From contig NZ_JAELXQ010000003.1 in the NCBI RefSeq assembly GCF_016427605.1, positions 248,001-312,000 on the forward strand: 64,000 bases of DNA. Reading direction: 5' to 3'. The position numbers and the translations under genes are program-made. Each line of letters opens with the position of its first letter. Position 1 is the first letter of the stretch. This document shows positions 16,785 through 25,340 of this stretch, one piece after another. Under the pieces are notes generated by a model. It saw nothing but the letters and a program-made list of their open reading frames with translations. It did not search any database and was not told where the DNA came from. Origin of the DNA: Ochrobactrum sp. Q0168. GTDB taxonomy: Bacteria > Pseudomonadota > Alphaproteobacteria > Rhizobiales > Rhizobiaceae.

Positions 16785-17789
16785 ATGACAATACTGACGA
16801 GACGTATTTTTCTGGCCGCTTCCACGGCTGTGATTGGGGTGGTGGCCGCGGGGGCAAGCTTGGCCGCCGATGTAAAAATCAATATCGGTTATCAGACGGT
16901 GGTCGAGCCCTCGAAGGTTCCGCAGGCCGATGGCGAATATGAAAAGGCGGCTAAGGCCGACATCAATTGGCGTAAGTTCGATTCAGGCGCGGATGTGATT
17001 GCGGCTGTGGCTTCAGGCGATATCGATATCGGTTATGTCGGCTCCAGCCCGCTGGCTGCCGCTGCCAGCCGCGAACTGCCGATTGAGACATTTTTCATCG
17101 TGGGCTTGATCGGTGAATCCGAGGCGCTGGTCGCCCGGGATGCCGCCTCGGTCAAGGATCTCGCCGGCAAGAAGGTTGCCGTGCCGTTTGTCTCGACCAC
17201 GCATTACAGCCTGCTTGCCGCGCTCAAGCATGAGGGCGTGGATAGCAAGTCGGTCGAAATCCTCAATCTGCGCCCGCCGGAAATCGCTGCCGCCTTTGAG
17301 CGCGGCGACATTGACGCCGCTTATGTCTGGGACCCGGCATTGGGCCAGATCAAGACCAAGGGCAAAGTCATTCTGGATTCGGCCAAGGTTGCCGAATGGG
17401 GTGCGCCAACCTTTGACGCATGGATCGTCCGCAAGGATTTTGCTAGCGCGCATCCGGCAGCAGTCCGGGATTTCGTGAAAGTCACCGGCAAGGCTTATGA
17501 AGCTTATAATTCCAAGCCGGATGCCTGGGATGCGAAATCACCGCAAGCGGAAAAGATCGCCCGTCTGACCGGCGCCAAGCAGGAGGAAGTTCCAGCACTC
17601 CTGAAAGGCTATGTCTATCCATCGCTGAAGGATCAGGCTTCTGCCGACTATCTGGGCGGCGCAACCGTGAAGGCGATTGCCAACACGTCGGCCTTCCTGA
17701 AGGAGCAGGGCAAGATCGATAACGCGCTGCCGGATTATGCGCCTTACGTCACCACGAAATTTGTGACGGATGCGCTCGCCAGCAACTGA
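16785..17789 (+). CDS. tauA: Taurine ABC transporter substrate-binding protein
   Basis: A 334-residue periplasmic protein. The N-terminal RR pair and hydrophobic stretch (TRRIFLAASTAVIGVVAAGA) form a signal peptide ending at SLAA-DVKINIGYQ. The mature protein follows TauA: DSGADVIAAVASGDIDIGYVGSSPLAAAA, VPFVSTTHYSLLAALKHEG and AAYVWDPALGQI. It binds taurine or a similar sulfonate for the TauBC transporter encoded next. A GAGG lies 7 bases before the ATG. No TauD dioxygenase is present in the window. Confidence 0.88.
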   Translation: MTILTRRIFLAASTAVIGVVAAGASLAADVKINIGYQTVVEPSKVPQADGEYEKAAKADINWRKFDSGADVIAAVASGDIDIGYVGSSPLAAAASRELPIETFFIVGLIGESEALVARDAASVKDLAGKKVAVPFVSTTHYSLLAALKHEGVDSKSVEILNLRPPEIAAAFERGDIDAAYVWDPALGQIKTKGKVILDSAKVAEWGAPTFDAWIVRKDFASAHPAAVRDFVKVTGKAYEAYNSKPDAWDAKSPQAEKIARLTGAKQEEVPALLKGYVYPSLKDQASADYLGGATVKAIANTSAFLKEQGKIDNALPDYAPYVTTKFVTDALASN

Positions 17790-17870
17790 TTGCGCGGGTT
17801 TCAGATCGAACAGACCCCTGTCCGCCGGGCAATCCGGTGGGCAGGGGCGTTTGCGGTAACAGGTAGGCAA

Positions 17871-18644
17871 ATGAGCCAGCTCAAACTCAGTCAGATCAGC
17901 CTGCACTATGGCGGCACTGCGATACCGGCGCTCGACAATGTATCGCTCGACCTTTCGGCTGGCGAATTCGTCGTGCTCACCGGGCGTTCAGGCTGCGGAA
18001 AAACCTCCTTGCTCAATGTCGCTGCCGGGTTGTTGCAGCCGCAAAGCGGCGCGGTGACGCGCAACGGTGTTCGTCTGCGGGGCGCCGGACAGGGACGCGC
18101 GGTGGTGTTTCAGCACGATGCGCTGTTTCCGTGGTTCAACACCCGCGACAATGTCGCCTTTGCCTTGCGCCTGAAGGGCAGTCCCCAGAGCGAGCGACAC
18201 CGTATCGCCGATGAATTGCTGGCGCAGGTCCGGTTGGAAGGTGCTGGTGACAAGGCGGTCTGGGAATTGTCGGGCGGTATGCGCCAGCGCGTTGGACTGG
18301 CGCGGGCGCTGGCATCGCAACCGGATTTTCTGTTGATGGACGAGCCGCTCGGCGCGCTCGACGCGCTGACGCGAGAACGCATGCAGACGCTGCTGCTCGA
18401 CATATGGGGCAAAAACGCGGCGGGCGTTCTCATGGTGACGCACGGCATTGAGGAAGCATTGCTGCTCGCAACCAGAATTGTCGTGATGCTGCCGCATCCG
18501 GGCCGGATCGAGCGCGTGTTCGATGTGAATTTCGGCAGGCGTTATCTGGCGGGCGAGCCGGTGCGGTCCATCAAGACCGACCCGGCATTCCTGCAAGCGC
18601 GGGGCGAACTGGCCGATGCCATATTCCAGGGAGAGACGGCATGA
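17871..18644 (+). CDS. tauB: Taurine ABC transporter ATP-binding protein
   Basis: A 257-residue ABC ATPase with Walker A GRSGCGKTSLLN, a Q-loop region at VVFQHDALFPWFNT, signature LSGGMRQRVGLARAL and Walker B LLMDEPLGALD. This is the NitT/TauT subfamily layout. The start at 17871 is chosen for the nearby AGG bases and homologous length; the frame is open upstream to 17790, but that extension reads as non-homologous sequence. It energises TauC, whose ATG overlaps its stop. Confidence 0.9.
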   Translation: MSQLKLSQISLHYGGTAIPALDNVSLDLSAGEFVVLTGRSGCGKTSLLNVAAGLLQPQSGAVTRNGVRLRGAGQGRAVVFQHDALFPWFNTRDNVAFALRLKGSPQSERHRIADELLAQVRLEGAGDKAVWELSGGMRQRVGLARALASQPDFLLMDEPLGALDALTRERMQTLLLDIWGKNAAGVLMVTHGIEEALLLATRIVVMLPHPGRIERVFDVNFGRRYLAGEPVRSIKTDPAFLQARGELADAIFQGETA

Positions 18645-19510
18645 GTGTTTCGACAGAAACGCGCAGCTATGACGATATTGCGCAAAGCAAACCGGTGAGT
18701 TCCACCGATACGCCCCGTCTTGGTTCGCGGCCTTGGGCGTCGCTGTTTTCCGGCACACGTGCAATCAGTGCGGCGACGATTGTTGCTCTCATTGTTGTCT
18801 GGTGGCTGGCGGCAAGCCTGAAACTGGTTTCGCCGGTCTTCCTGCCATCGCCCGCACAGGTTCTGGCCAAGTTTTTCAGCGTGGCGCAAAACGGCTTTGT
18901 CGATGCGACGCTGGCGCAGCATCTGGCCGCGAGCCTTGCTCGCGTTTTTGCGGCACTGGTCGTTTCGATTGTCATTGCGGTGCCGGTCGGCCTTGCCATC
19001 GGTCTCAGCCCGGTCGGGCGGGGTATTCTCGACCCTATTCTGGAATTTCTGCGCCCGATCCCGCCGCTTGCCTATCTGCCGCTGGTGGTGATCTGGTTCG
19101 GCATCGGCGAAACGTCGAAAGTGCTGGTCATCTTTTTGGCGATGCTGGCGCCGATTGCGCTTTCGACTGCATCCGGTGTGCGCAGTGTTTCGCAGGAGCG
19201 TTTGAATGCGGCCCGCGCCTTCGATGCAAGCCGCTGGCAACTGGTGCGTTTCGTTGTGCTGCCGCATACGCTGCCTTCGATCTTCACAGGGGTGCGCATT
19301 GCACTCGGCGCAGGCTGGACCACGCTGGTCGCCGCAGAACTGGTTGCAGCCACCAGAGGCCTTGGTTTCATGATCCAGTCGGCTGCGCAGTTCCTTGTGA
19401 CCGACGTGGTCATCATGGGCATTATCGTGATTGCGCTGATCGCTTTCGCGTTTGAACTGTCGCTGCGCAAGCTTGAATCCGTGCTGGTGCCCTGGGCGGG
19501 GCGCGATTGA
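18641..19510 (+). CDS. tauC: Taurine ABC transporter permease
   Basis: A 289-residue NitT/TauT-family permease with a long hydrophilic N-terminus (about 45 residues) and six hydrophobic segments. The EAA-like loop NAARAFDASRWQLVRFVVLP that contacts the ATPase is near residue 188. Its ATG overlaps the tauB stop (ATGA). It ends the tauABC set; a separate sulfonate set follows after 170 bases with its own RBS. Confidence 0.9.
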   Translation: MSVSTETRSYDDIAQSKPVSSTDTPRLGSRPWASLFSGTRAISAATIVALIVVWWLAASLKLVSPVFLPSPAQVLAKFFSVAQNGFVDATLAQHLAASLARVFAALVVSIVIAVPVGLAIGLSPVGRGILDPILEFLRPIPPLAYLPLVVIWFGIGETSKVLVIFLAMLAPIALSTASGVRSVSQERLNAARAFDASRWQLVRFVVLPHTLPSIFTGVRIALGAGWTTLVAAELVAATRGLGFMIQSAAQFLVTDVVIMGIIVIALIAFAFELSLRKLESVLVPWAGRD

Positions 19511-19680
19511 TGCAGCAGGCTTTGCGATATACGCCGTGCACCGTCTTGCACCGCAATGGCGTTCGAGAAGTAAAGAATTTCTCCTGGACCGCGTGAGGTT
19601 AGACGTTCGTTCCTGTGGCTGCGCCTTTTTGCCTTTAACATAAGAAGAAGAGGCAACCGGTCTGTTCAGGAGCAGTATTG

Positions 19681-20634
19681 ATGCGCATTACAAGACGTAA
19701 ATTTGCAGGTCTTCTCGCCGGTTCGGCTGCATTACCACTGATTGGCAGTGTGCCTGCTTTCGCGCAGGAAAAAGTGCTTCGCATCGGCTACCAGAAATAT
19801 GGCACGCTGGTTCTGCTGAAGGCGCGCGGTATCCTGGAAGAGAAGCTGAAGAAAATCGGCTTTGACGTGCGCTGGACCGAGTTTCCGGCTGGGCCGCAGC
19901 TTTTGGAAGCGCTGAATGTTGGTGCGGTTGATTTTGGCACCACCGGCGAAACGCCGCCGATCTTCGCGCAGGCAGCGGGTGCGCCACTTGTCTATATTGC
20001 GCATGAGCCGCCGGCGCCGACCGGCGAGGCAATATTGGTGCCGAAAGACAGCCCCATCAAGACGGTTGCAGAGCTGAAGGGCAAGAACGTCGCGCTCAAC
20101 AAGGGCTCGAATGTTCACTATCTGCTGGTCAAGGCGCTGGAAGAGGCGGGCCTTGCCTACACCGACATCAAAACGACCTTTTTGCCGCCAGCGGATGCGC
20201 GCGCCGCTTTCGAACGTGGCGCTGTCGATGCCTGGGTGATCTGGGACCCGTTCCAGGCAGCTGCGGAAATTGCCATTGAAGCGCGCGAACTGCGCAATGG
20301 CGAAGGGCTCGTTCCCAATCACCAGTTCTATCTCGGTGCAAAACCATTCGTGGACGCGAGCCCGCAAGCCATCGATATCGTGGTCGACGCGATTGCCGAG
20401 CTTGATGCCTGGATCAAGAACAATACGGCGGCAGTCGCGGCAGAACTCGCGCCTTCGGTCGGCATTGCGGAGAATGTTCTTGTCCGCGCCGTCGAACGCC
20501 AGTCCTACGGCGTCAAGCCGCTGGATGCAGCGGTTATTACCCAGCAGCAGGCAATTGCAGACACCTTCTTCAAGCTCGGCCTCATTCCGAAGGAAATTTC
20601 CATTGCCGAGGTGACGCGCAAGGGAGCGGCCTGA
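19681..20634 (+). CDS. ssuA: Aliphatic sulfonate ABC transporter substrate-binding protein
   Basis: A 317-residue periplasmic protein. The signal peptide starts MRITRRKFAGLLAGSAALP, a twin-arginine pattern (TRRKFAG), and ends near AFAQ. The mature segment LRIGYQKYGTLVLLKARG, then EFPAGPQLLEALNVGAVDFG and AWVIWDPFQAAAEI, are typical of SsuA. It captures alkanesulfonates for SsuBC. RBS AGGAG lies 8 bases upstream. Neither the SsuD monooxygenase nor the SsuE reductase is encoded nearby. Confidence 0.88.
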   Translation: MRITRRKFAGLLAGSAALPLIGSVPAFAQEKVLRIGYQKYGTLVLLKARGILEEKLKKIGFDVRWTEFPAGPQLLEALNVGAVDFGTTGETPPIFAQAAGAPLVYIAHEPPAPTGEAILVPKDSPIKTVAELKGKNVALNKGSNVHYLLVKALEEAGLAYTDIKTTFLPPADARAAFERGAVDAWVIWDPFQAAAEIAIEARELRNGEGLVPNHQFYLGAKPFVDASPQAIDIVVDAIAELDAWIKNNTAAVAAELAPSVGIAENVLVRAVERQSYGVKPLDAAVITQQQAIADTFFKLGLIPKEISIAEVTRKGAA

Positions 20635-21482
20635 TGGCGGATTCAAGCATTTCCGGCATTTCCCGCTTTGCTGGAAAGAGCAACACAAGCACTGTCCCGT
20701 GGTTCAAATCGCTTGGAAAGGCGCTCGCACCATGGGCGCTACCGATCGTTCTTTTGATCGTCTGGGAGATTGCCGCACGCACGGGCCTGATCACGGCGCG
20801 ACTGATGCCAGCACCCAGCACGGTGGCGGCGGCGTTCTGGAAATCGCTGCTGGATGGAACGCTGGTCTATCATACCTATATTTCGACGCAGCGCGCCCTG
20901 ATCGGTCTCGTTATCGGCGGCGGGCTGGGCTTTATCGCCGGTATCGTCAACGGTCTGTGGAAGCCAGCCGAAACACTGCTCGATAGCACCTTGCAGATGC
21001 TGCGCAACATTCCGCATCTGGCGCTTATTCCGCTCGTTATCCTGTGGTTCGGCATTGACGAAACCGCCAAGATATTTCTCGTCGCCATCGGCGTGTTCTT
21101 CCCGATTTACATCAACACGTTCTACGGCGTGCGCACCATCGACCCGCAATTGATCGAAATGGCGCACGTTTACGGACTGGATCGAAAGGCTTTGATCCAG
21201 CGCATTATCTTGCCCGGCGCACTGCCGTCTATTCTCGTTGGTCTGCGTTATGCTTTGGGCTTCATGTGGCTGACGCTGATCGTTGCGGAGACAATTTCCG
21301 CCACCAGCGGCATCGGCTATATGACCATGAATGCGCGCGAGTTTCTGATGACCGACGTGGTGTTGCTCGGCATCATCATCTATGCGCTTCTCGGCAAAGT
21401 GGCCGACACAGCCACCCGTCTCATCGAAAAGCGTGTGCTCGTCTGGCATCCGGCCTATCAGCCGGAGAAAGGCAAAAGCTGA
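20634..21482 (+). CDS. ssuC: Aliphatic sulfonate ABC transporter permease
   Basis: A 282-residue permease with six predicted membrane helices and the EAA loop EMAHVYGLDRKALIQRIILP near residue 178. It follows the SsuC/TauC pattern, including IRNIPHLALIPLVILWFGID-like segments. Its ATG shares one base with the ssuA stop (TGATG), so the genes are translationally coupled. The gene order ssuA-C-B is the common one in the family. Confidence 0.9.
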   Translation: MADSSISGISRFAGKSNTSTVPWFKSLGKALAPWALPIVLLIVWEIAARTGLITARLMPAPSTVAAAFWKSLLDGTLVYHTYISTQRALIGLVIGGGLGFIAGIVNGLWKPAETLLDSTLQMLRNIPHLALIPLVILWFGIDETAKIFLVAIGVFFPIYINTFYGVRTIDPQLIEMAHVYGLDRKALIQRIILPGALPSILVGLRYALGFMWLTLIVAETISATSGIGYMTMNAREFLMTDVVLLGIIIYALLGKVADTATRLIEKRVLVWHPAYQPEKGKS

Positions 21483-22249
21483 TGGCGGCGGTTCAGGGCA
21501 CATATGATGTTGAAACGACCGCTCGCGGTGCGGCAGTTGATGGCGGATTGCCCATTTCGCTTTCCCATGTCGACCGCACATTCGGCAGCCTGAAAGTGCT
21601 GCGGCACTTCAATCTGGAGGTGCCATCCGGGCAGTTTCTGGCGGTCGTCGGGCGTTCCGGCGGTGGTAAGTCCACGCTTTTGCGCCTGATTTCGGGTCTC
21701 GACCTGCCCGATGGCGGTCGTGTGGCCGTTGGTGGTGAAACGCTGTGGGGCATCAGCCCGTCAGTGCGTCTGCTTTTTCAGGAAGCGCGGCTGGTGCCGT
21801 GGCAACGCGTGACCGAAAATGTCGGCATAGCGCGCGGCGAGAACTGGCGCGAGGCCGCCCTGTCGGTTTTATCCGATGTCGGGCTGGAAGGGCGCGGCAA
21901 TGACTGGCCTTCCGTTCTGTCCGGCGGCCAGCGCCAGCGCGTGGCGCTCGCAAGAGCGCTGGTCAGCGATCCGAAAATTCTGCTGCTGGACGAACCCTTT
22001 GGCGCACTTGATGCGCTGACACGCATCGAGATGCACCGTCTTCTGGAGCGCATCTGGACGAACCGCAGCTTTACGACGGTTCTGATTACCCACGATGTGT
22101 CGGAAGCCGTTGCCCTCGCAGACCGCGTTATCGTGTTGCGCGAAGGGTCCATCGCGCTCGATATCGACATCGATCTGGAGCGCCCGCGACGCGAACTCGC
22201 TGACGCCCGTGCGATTGATCTGCAGAAGCAGATTCTGGACGCAGTGTAA
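21482..22249 (+). CDS. ssuB: Aliphatic sulfonate ABC transporter ATP-binding protein
   Basis: A 255-residue ABC ATPase: Walker A GRSGGGKSTLLRL, Q-loop LLFQEARLVPW, signature LSGGQRQRVALARAL and Walker B ILLLDEPFGALD. The sequence RLLFQEARLVPWQRV is typical of SsuB. The ATG at 21482 shares one base with the ssuC stop. The frame is open far upstream but overlaps ssuC, so the coupled start is preferred. The stop codon is also the left edge of a palindromic repeat element. Confidence 0.9.
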   Translation: MAAVQGTYDVETTARGAAVDGGLPISLSHVDRTFGSLKVLRHFNLEVPSGQFLAVVGRSGGGKSTLLRLISGLDLPDGGRVAVGGETLWGISPSVRLLFQEARLVPWQRVTENVGIARGENWREAALSVLSDVGLEGRGNDWPSVLSGGQRQRVALARALVSDPKILLLDEPFGALDALTRIEMHRLLERIWTNRSFTTVLITHDVSEAVALADRVIVLREGSIALDIDIDLERPRRELADARAIDLQKQILDAV

Positions 22250-22447
22250 GAGCCTGTTCCAAAAGTCGCGCTGTGCGGCTGCAAATGGCAATTTGAGATT
22301 TGCATTCGCATAATCTGAACCGAAAAGTCTGCAATTTTTCGGGATTATGCGAGGCTTGCCTAGGCTCACGTACCCAAAACTACGCTCCGCCCCGATACTC
22401 GAAATCACCATTTTCGCACACACATGCCGCTTTTTGATTCAGGCTCT
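22249..22447. repeat. Palindromic repeat element with terminal inverted repeats (MITE-like)
   Basis: About 199 bases bounded by AGAGCCTG...CAAAA at the left (22249-22264) and its inverted partner TTTTTGATTCAGGCTCT at the right (22431-22447). The outer 8 bases are a perfect inverted match. Inside lies a nested hairpin: CGCATAATC (22307-22315) pairs with GATTATGCG (22343-22351), enclosing CCGAAAA (22320-22326) and TTTTCGG (22336-22342). The core resembles palindromic elements widespread in Brucella and other Rhizobiales, as I remember them. It has no ORF and fills the gap after ssuB. Confidence 0.6.
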
Positions 22448-22555
22448 AAGCGGCTTTTTCCACAAAAAACGATTTGGTGTCGCTGCGACCTGAACTGATC
22501 GCGGCGCGAACCCTCGTGAGCTCTTGACAGCAACTGCGATATCGATAAATTCCAA

Positions 22556-22576
22556 CTGGACTAGTGGAAAGACCAG
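22556..22576. promoter_or_regulatory. Candidate GntR/FadR-type operator and promoter
   Basis: An imperfect inverted repeat, CTGGACT...AGACCAG, one mismatch per 7-base arm, lies just before the GntR start. TTGACA at 22524-22529 with a weak TAAATT 16 bases later could be the promoter, with the operator downstream of it. This suggests autoregulation. It was read by eye and is not tested. Confidence 0.4.
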
Positions 22577-22595
22577 TGGGTCAGTGGGAACTGCG

Positions 22596-23351
22596 TTGAT
22601 CGTCGCACATAATCTTCTGCTCGATAAGAATACGGGGCTGGGACGAAATCTTGAGCGGCGCACCATCAAGGATGTGATTGCCGACAAGATTGCAGCTCTC
22701 ATCGCTTCCGGTTTGCTCGCGGTAGGGGACGAACTGCCGGGCGAGCGCGAACTGTCAGCAGCTCTTTCGGTCAGCCGGCAGACTGTGCGCAGCGCCATTC
22801 AGACACTCGCTGCCCGTGGCGTGCTGGAAGTCTCGCACGGGTCGCGCACGCGTGTTGCCAAGGCCGATCTGTCCGGCATGGCGGTTGGCATTACTTCGCG
22901 GCTCAATGTCGATCTTTATGATGTTGATGCCGTGCATGCAGCGCGGCTTCTGGTTGAGCAGCAGATTGTCGGCGATGCCGCCGAGCGCATTTCCGACGAA
23001 GCGCTGGACATCTTGCGTCGCTCACTGAAGGCGCAGCTCGATTGCCTGAGCGACCCCGTCCGCTTTCTGATCTGCGACCGCGAGTTTCACGTCACCATCT
23101 ATCGCGAATGCGGAAATCCGCTTCTCGCCGACATCGTCACCGATCTATACACCTATATGCTTGAGCATCGCCGGCGCGCCGTTGCGCAGCCCGGCGCGAT
23201 TGATGGCAGTTTTGCCGACCATCAGGCGATCTTGCAGGCGCTGGAAAAGCGCGACCGCGAGGCGGCCATGGCGGCCTTTGCCGCGCATGAAGAGCGGATC
23301 TACGTTTCAACGAAAAACTTGCTTGCCAAGGTGCGCGAGAAGCGCAGCTGA
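22596..23351 (+). CDS. GntR-family (FadR/FCD subfamily) transcriptional regulator
   Basis: About 251 residues. The winged-helix N-terminus has RRTIKDVIADKIAALIASG, LPGERELSAALSVSRQTVR and the GVLEVSHGSRTRV wing. An all-helical FCD effector domain follows, including a metal-site-like DREFHVTIYRECGN and a late AAMAAFAAHEERI. FCD regulators sense carboxylic or sugar acids, which fits the adjacent four-carbon acid sugar operon 47 bases downstream. The start is uncertain: the frame is open to a TTG at 22524, but that codon coincides with a TTGACA promoter box, so TTG at 22596 is chosen. Confidence 0.85.
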   Translation: MIVAHNLLLDKNTGLGRNLERRTIKDVIADKIAALIASGLLAVGDELPGERELSAALSVSRQTVRSAIQTLAARGVLEVSHGSRTRVAKADLSGMAVGITSRLNVDLYDVDAVHAARLLVEQQIVGDAAERISDEALDILRRSLKAQLDCLSDPVRFLICDREFHVTIYRECGNPLLADIVTDLYTYMLEHRRRAVAQPGAIDGSFADHQAILQALEKRDREAAMAAFAAHEERIYVSTKNLLAKVREKRS

Positions 23352-23398
23352 GGGCGTTGGATGCGGGCTGCATCCATGAATAAGAAAGGCAAAATCGC

Positions 23399-24379
23399 AT
23401 GCATGTTTTGATTATCGGCGCAGCAGGAATGGTTGGCCGCAAGCTTTCCGAAGCAATCGCCCGTGAGGGCGGCATTGACGGAAAGCCCGTCCATGAGCTG
23501 ACGCTGGTGGATGTGATCGCGCCGACCCCGCCCGAGGGCTTTACTGGTACGATCCATGCGAGCGCTGGGGATATTTCCGATCCTGCCGTCACGCGCGCGC
23601 TGATTGTCAAGCGTCCGGACCTTATCTTTCATCTCGCGGCCATCGTTTCCGGCGAAGCGGAACTCGATTTCGACAAGGGCTATGCGATCAATCTCGACGG
23701 GACGCGCTATCTGCTCGAAGCGATCCGCAAGGAAGGCGAAAAAGCGCCCTATAAGCCGCGCGTTGTCTTCACCTCCTCGATCGCCGTGTTCGGCGCACCG
23801 TTCCCGGAAAAGATCGACGACGAGTTTTTCCTGACGCCCCGCACCAGCTATGGCGCGCAGAAAGCCATCGGCGAATTGCTGCTGGCGGATTATGCCCGCA
23901 AGGGCTTTCTGGACGGCATCGGCATTCGCCTGCCGACGGTCTGCATTCGCCCCGGCAAGCCGAACAAGGCGGCATCGGGCTTCTTCTCCAATATCCTCCG
24001 TGAACCTCTGGTCGGACAAGAAGCGATCTTGCCGGTCGATGAATCGGTGCGCCATTGGCATGTGAGCCCGCGTCGCGCGGTCGGCTTCCTTCGTCATGCC
24101 GCAACCATCGATCTGGCTAAAGTCGGGCATCGTTGCATTCTCAATATGCCGGGTTTGTCGGCGACTGTCGGCGAACAGATCGAAGCCCTGCGCCGTGTTG
24201 CTGGCGACAAGGCGGTGGCGCTTATTCGCCGGGAGTCCGATCCGTTGATCGAAGGCATCGTCGCCGGATGGGCGCAGGATTTCGATGCAAGCCGCGCCAT
24301 TGCGCTCGGCTTTGTCGGTGACAAATCTTTCGATGAAATCATCCGTATCCATATCGAGGATGAGCTGGAAAAAGCCTGA
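23399..24379 (+). CDS. denD: D-erythronate dehydrogenase
   Basis: A 326-residue extended-SDR/epimerase-type enzyme. NAD-binding motif IIGAAGMVGRKL is at residues 5-16, with the catalytic Tyr and Lys in SYGAQKAIGELLL near 157. The C-terminal half matches DenD (IRLPTVCIRPGKPNKAASGF). It oxidises D-erythronate at C2 to 2-oxo-tetronate with NAD. The identification is strengthened by the following ltnD, otnK, otnC and otnI genes, the characterised pathway to dihydroxyacetone phosphate. AAAGG precedes the ATG. Confidence 0.88.
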   Translation: MHVLIIGAAGMVGRKLSEAIAREGGIDGKPVHELTLVDVIAPTPPEGFTGTIHASAGDISDPAVTRALIVKRPDLIFHLAAIVSGEAELDFDKGYAINLDGTRYLLEAIRKEGEKAPYKPRVVFTSSIAVFGAPFPEKIDDEFFLTPRTSYGAQKAIGELLLADYARKGFLDGIGIRLPTVCIRPGKPNKAASGFFSNILREPLVGQEAILPVDESVRHWHVSPRRAVGFLRHAATIDLAKVGHRCILNMPGLSATVGEQIEALRRVAGDKAVALIRRESDPLIEGIVAGWAQDFDASRAIALGFVGDKSFDEIIRIHIEDELEKA

Positions 24380-24431
24380 ACGGCATCGGTATCGATAAGC
24401 GGTAACGCAAAGAAATAACGGGAGGTTTCGC

Positions 24432-25337
24432 ATGGCGCCGGGCAATACGGCAACCGTGATCGGTCTTGGCTCGATGGGGTGGGGCGCTGCCCTATCCCTG
24501 CTGCGCGCGGGCTTTCACGTCAAGGGCGTGGATATCCGGGACGACGTGCTGAAGCGGTTTGCGGCGGAAGGCGGCGAAGCTTTTTCAGCGCCTGTTGATG
24601 CGGGCAAAAGCGATGTCGTCTTTGTCTTCGTGGTCAATTCCGATCAGGCCAAGGACGTGCTGTTTGGCCCGAAAGGCGCAGTGCACACCGCCACGCCCGG
24701 CACGGTGTTTCTCCTATGCGTGACGATGGCGCCAAGCGTGACGGTTGAGATCGCAGCCAAACTTGAGGCGGCTGGCATGGCGGTCATCGATGCGCCGGTT
24801 TCCGGCGGTTTTCAAAAGGCCCTGACCGGCGAAATAACCGTCATGGGTTCTGGCGCGGATGCGGCTTTCGCCAAAGCTGCCACAGCACTGGACGCCGTTG
24901 CGGCCAAAGTGTTCCGGCTTGGCGAAGAGCCGGGCCTTGGCTCAAAAGTCAAGATGATCAATCAGTTGCTGGCAGGTGTTCACATCGCTGCCGCTGCGGA
25001 AGCGCTGACGCTCGCCGCCAAACTTGGCCTTGATCTGCAAACTGTGTTCGATGTCATCCGCGTTTCGGCCGGTTCTTCCTGGATGTTCGAAAATCGCGGG
25101 CCGCATATCGTTGATGGCGATTATACGCCGCGTTCAGCGGTCAATATTTTCGTCAAGGATATGGGCATCGTGACCGGCGAAGCGTCTGATGCAGGCGGCT
25201 CCACGCCGCTCAGCGAAGCAGCGCTGGCTCTGTTCAGACAAGCATCCGAGGCCGGTTTCGGCCTCGAAGACGATGCTGCCGTGGCCAAGATACTGGCCGC
25301 CCGTAGCGGCATTGCCCTGCCGGGTATGGAGAAATAA
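24432..25337 (+). CDS. ltnD: L-threonate dehydrogenase
   Basis: A 301-residue 3-hydroxyisobutyrate-dehydrogenase-family enzyme. The NAD fold GLGSMGWGAALSLLRAG is at the N-terminus, the family signature is DAPVSGGFQKALTGEIT near 119, and the catalytic lysine is in GSKVKMINQLLAGVHIAAAA near 175. It oxidises L-threonate to 2-oxo-tetronate, which joins the denD branch at OtnI. A strong RBS (GGGAGG) precedes it; otnK begins 3 bases after its stop. Length and context fit LtnD rather than tartronate semialdehyde reductase, a close relative. Confidence 0.85.
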   Translation: MAPGNTATVIGLGSMGWGAALSLLRAGFHVKGVDIRDDVLKRFAAEGGEAFSAPVDAGKSDVVFVFVVNSDQAKDVLFGPKGAVHTATPGTVFLLCVTMAPSVTVEIAAKLEAAGMAVIDAPVSGGFQKALTGEITVMGSGADAAFAKAATALDAVAAKVFRLGEEPGLGSKVKMINQLLAGVHIAAAAEALTLAAKLGLDLQTVFDVIRVSAGSSWMFENRGPHIVDGDYTPRSAVNIFVKDMGIVTGEASDAGGSTPLSEAALALFRQASEAGFGLEDDAAVAKILAARSGIALPGMEK

Positions 25338-25340
25338 CTG

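Noticed and set aside
22524-22595. N-terminal extension of the GntR regulator from TTG 22524
   Set aside because: That TTG is part of a TTGACA promoter box and an operator-like repeat lies within the extension; kept as an alternative start only.
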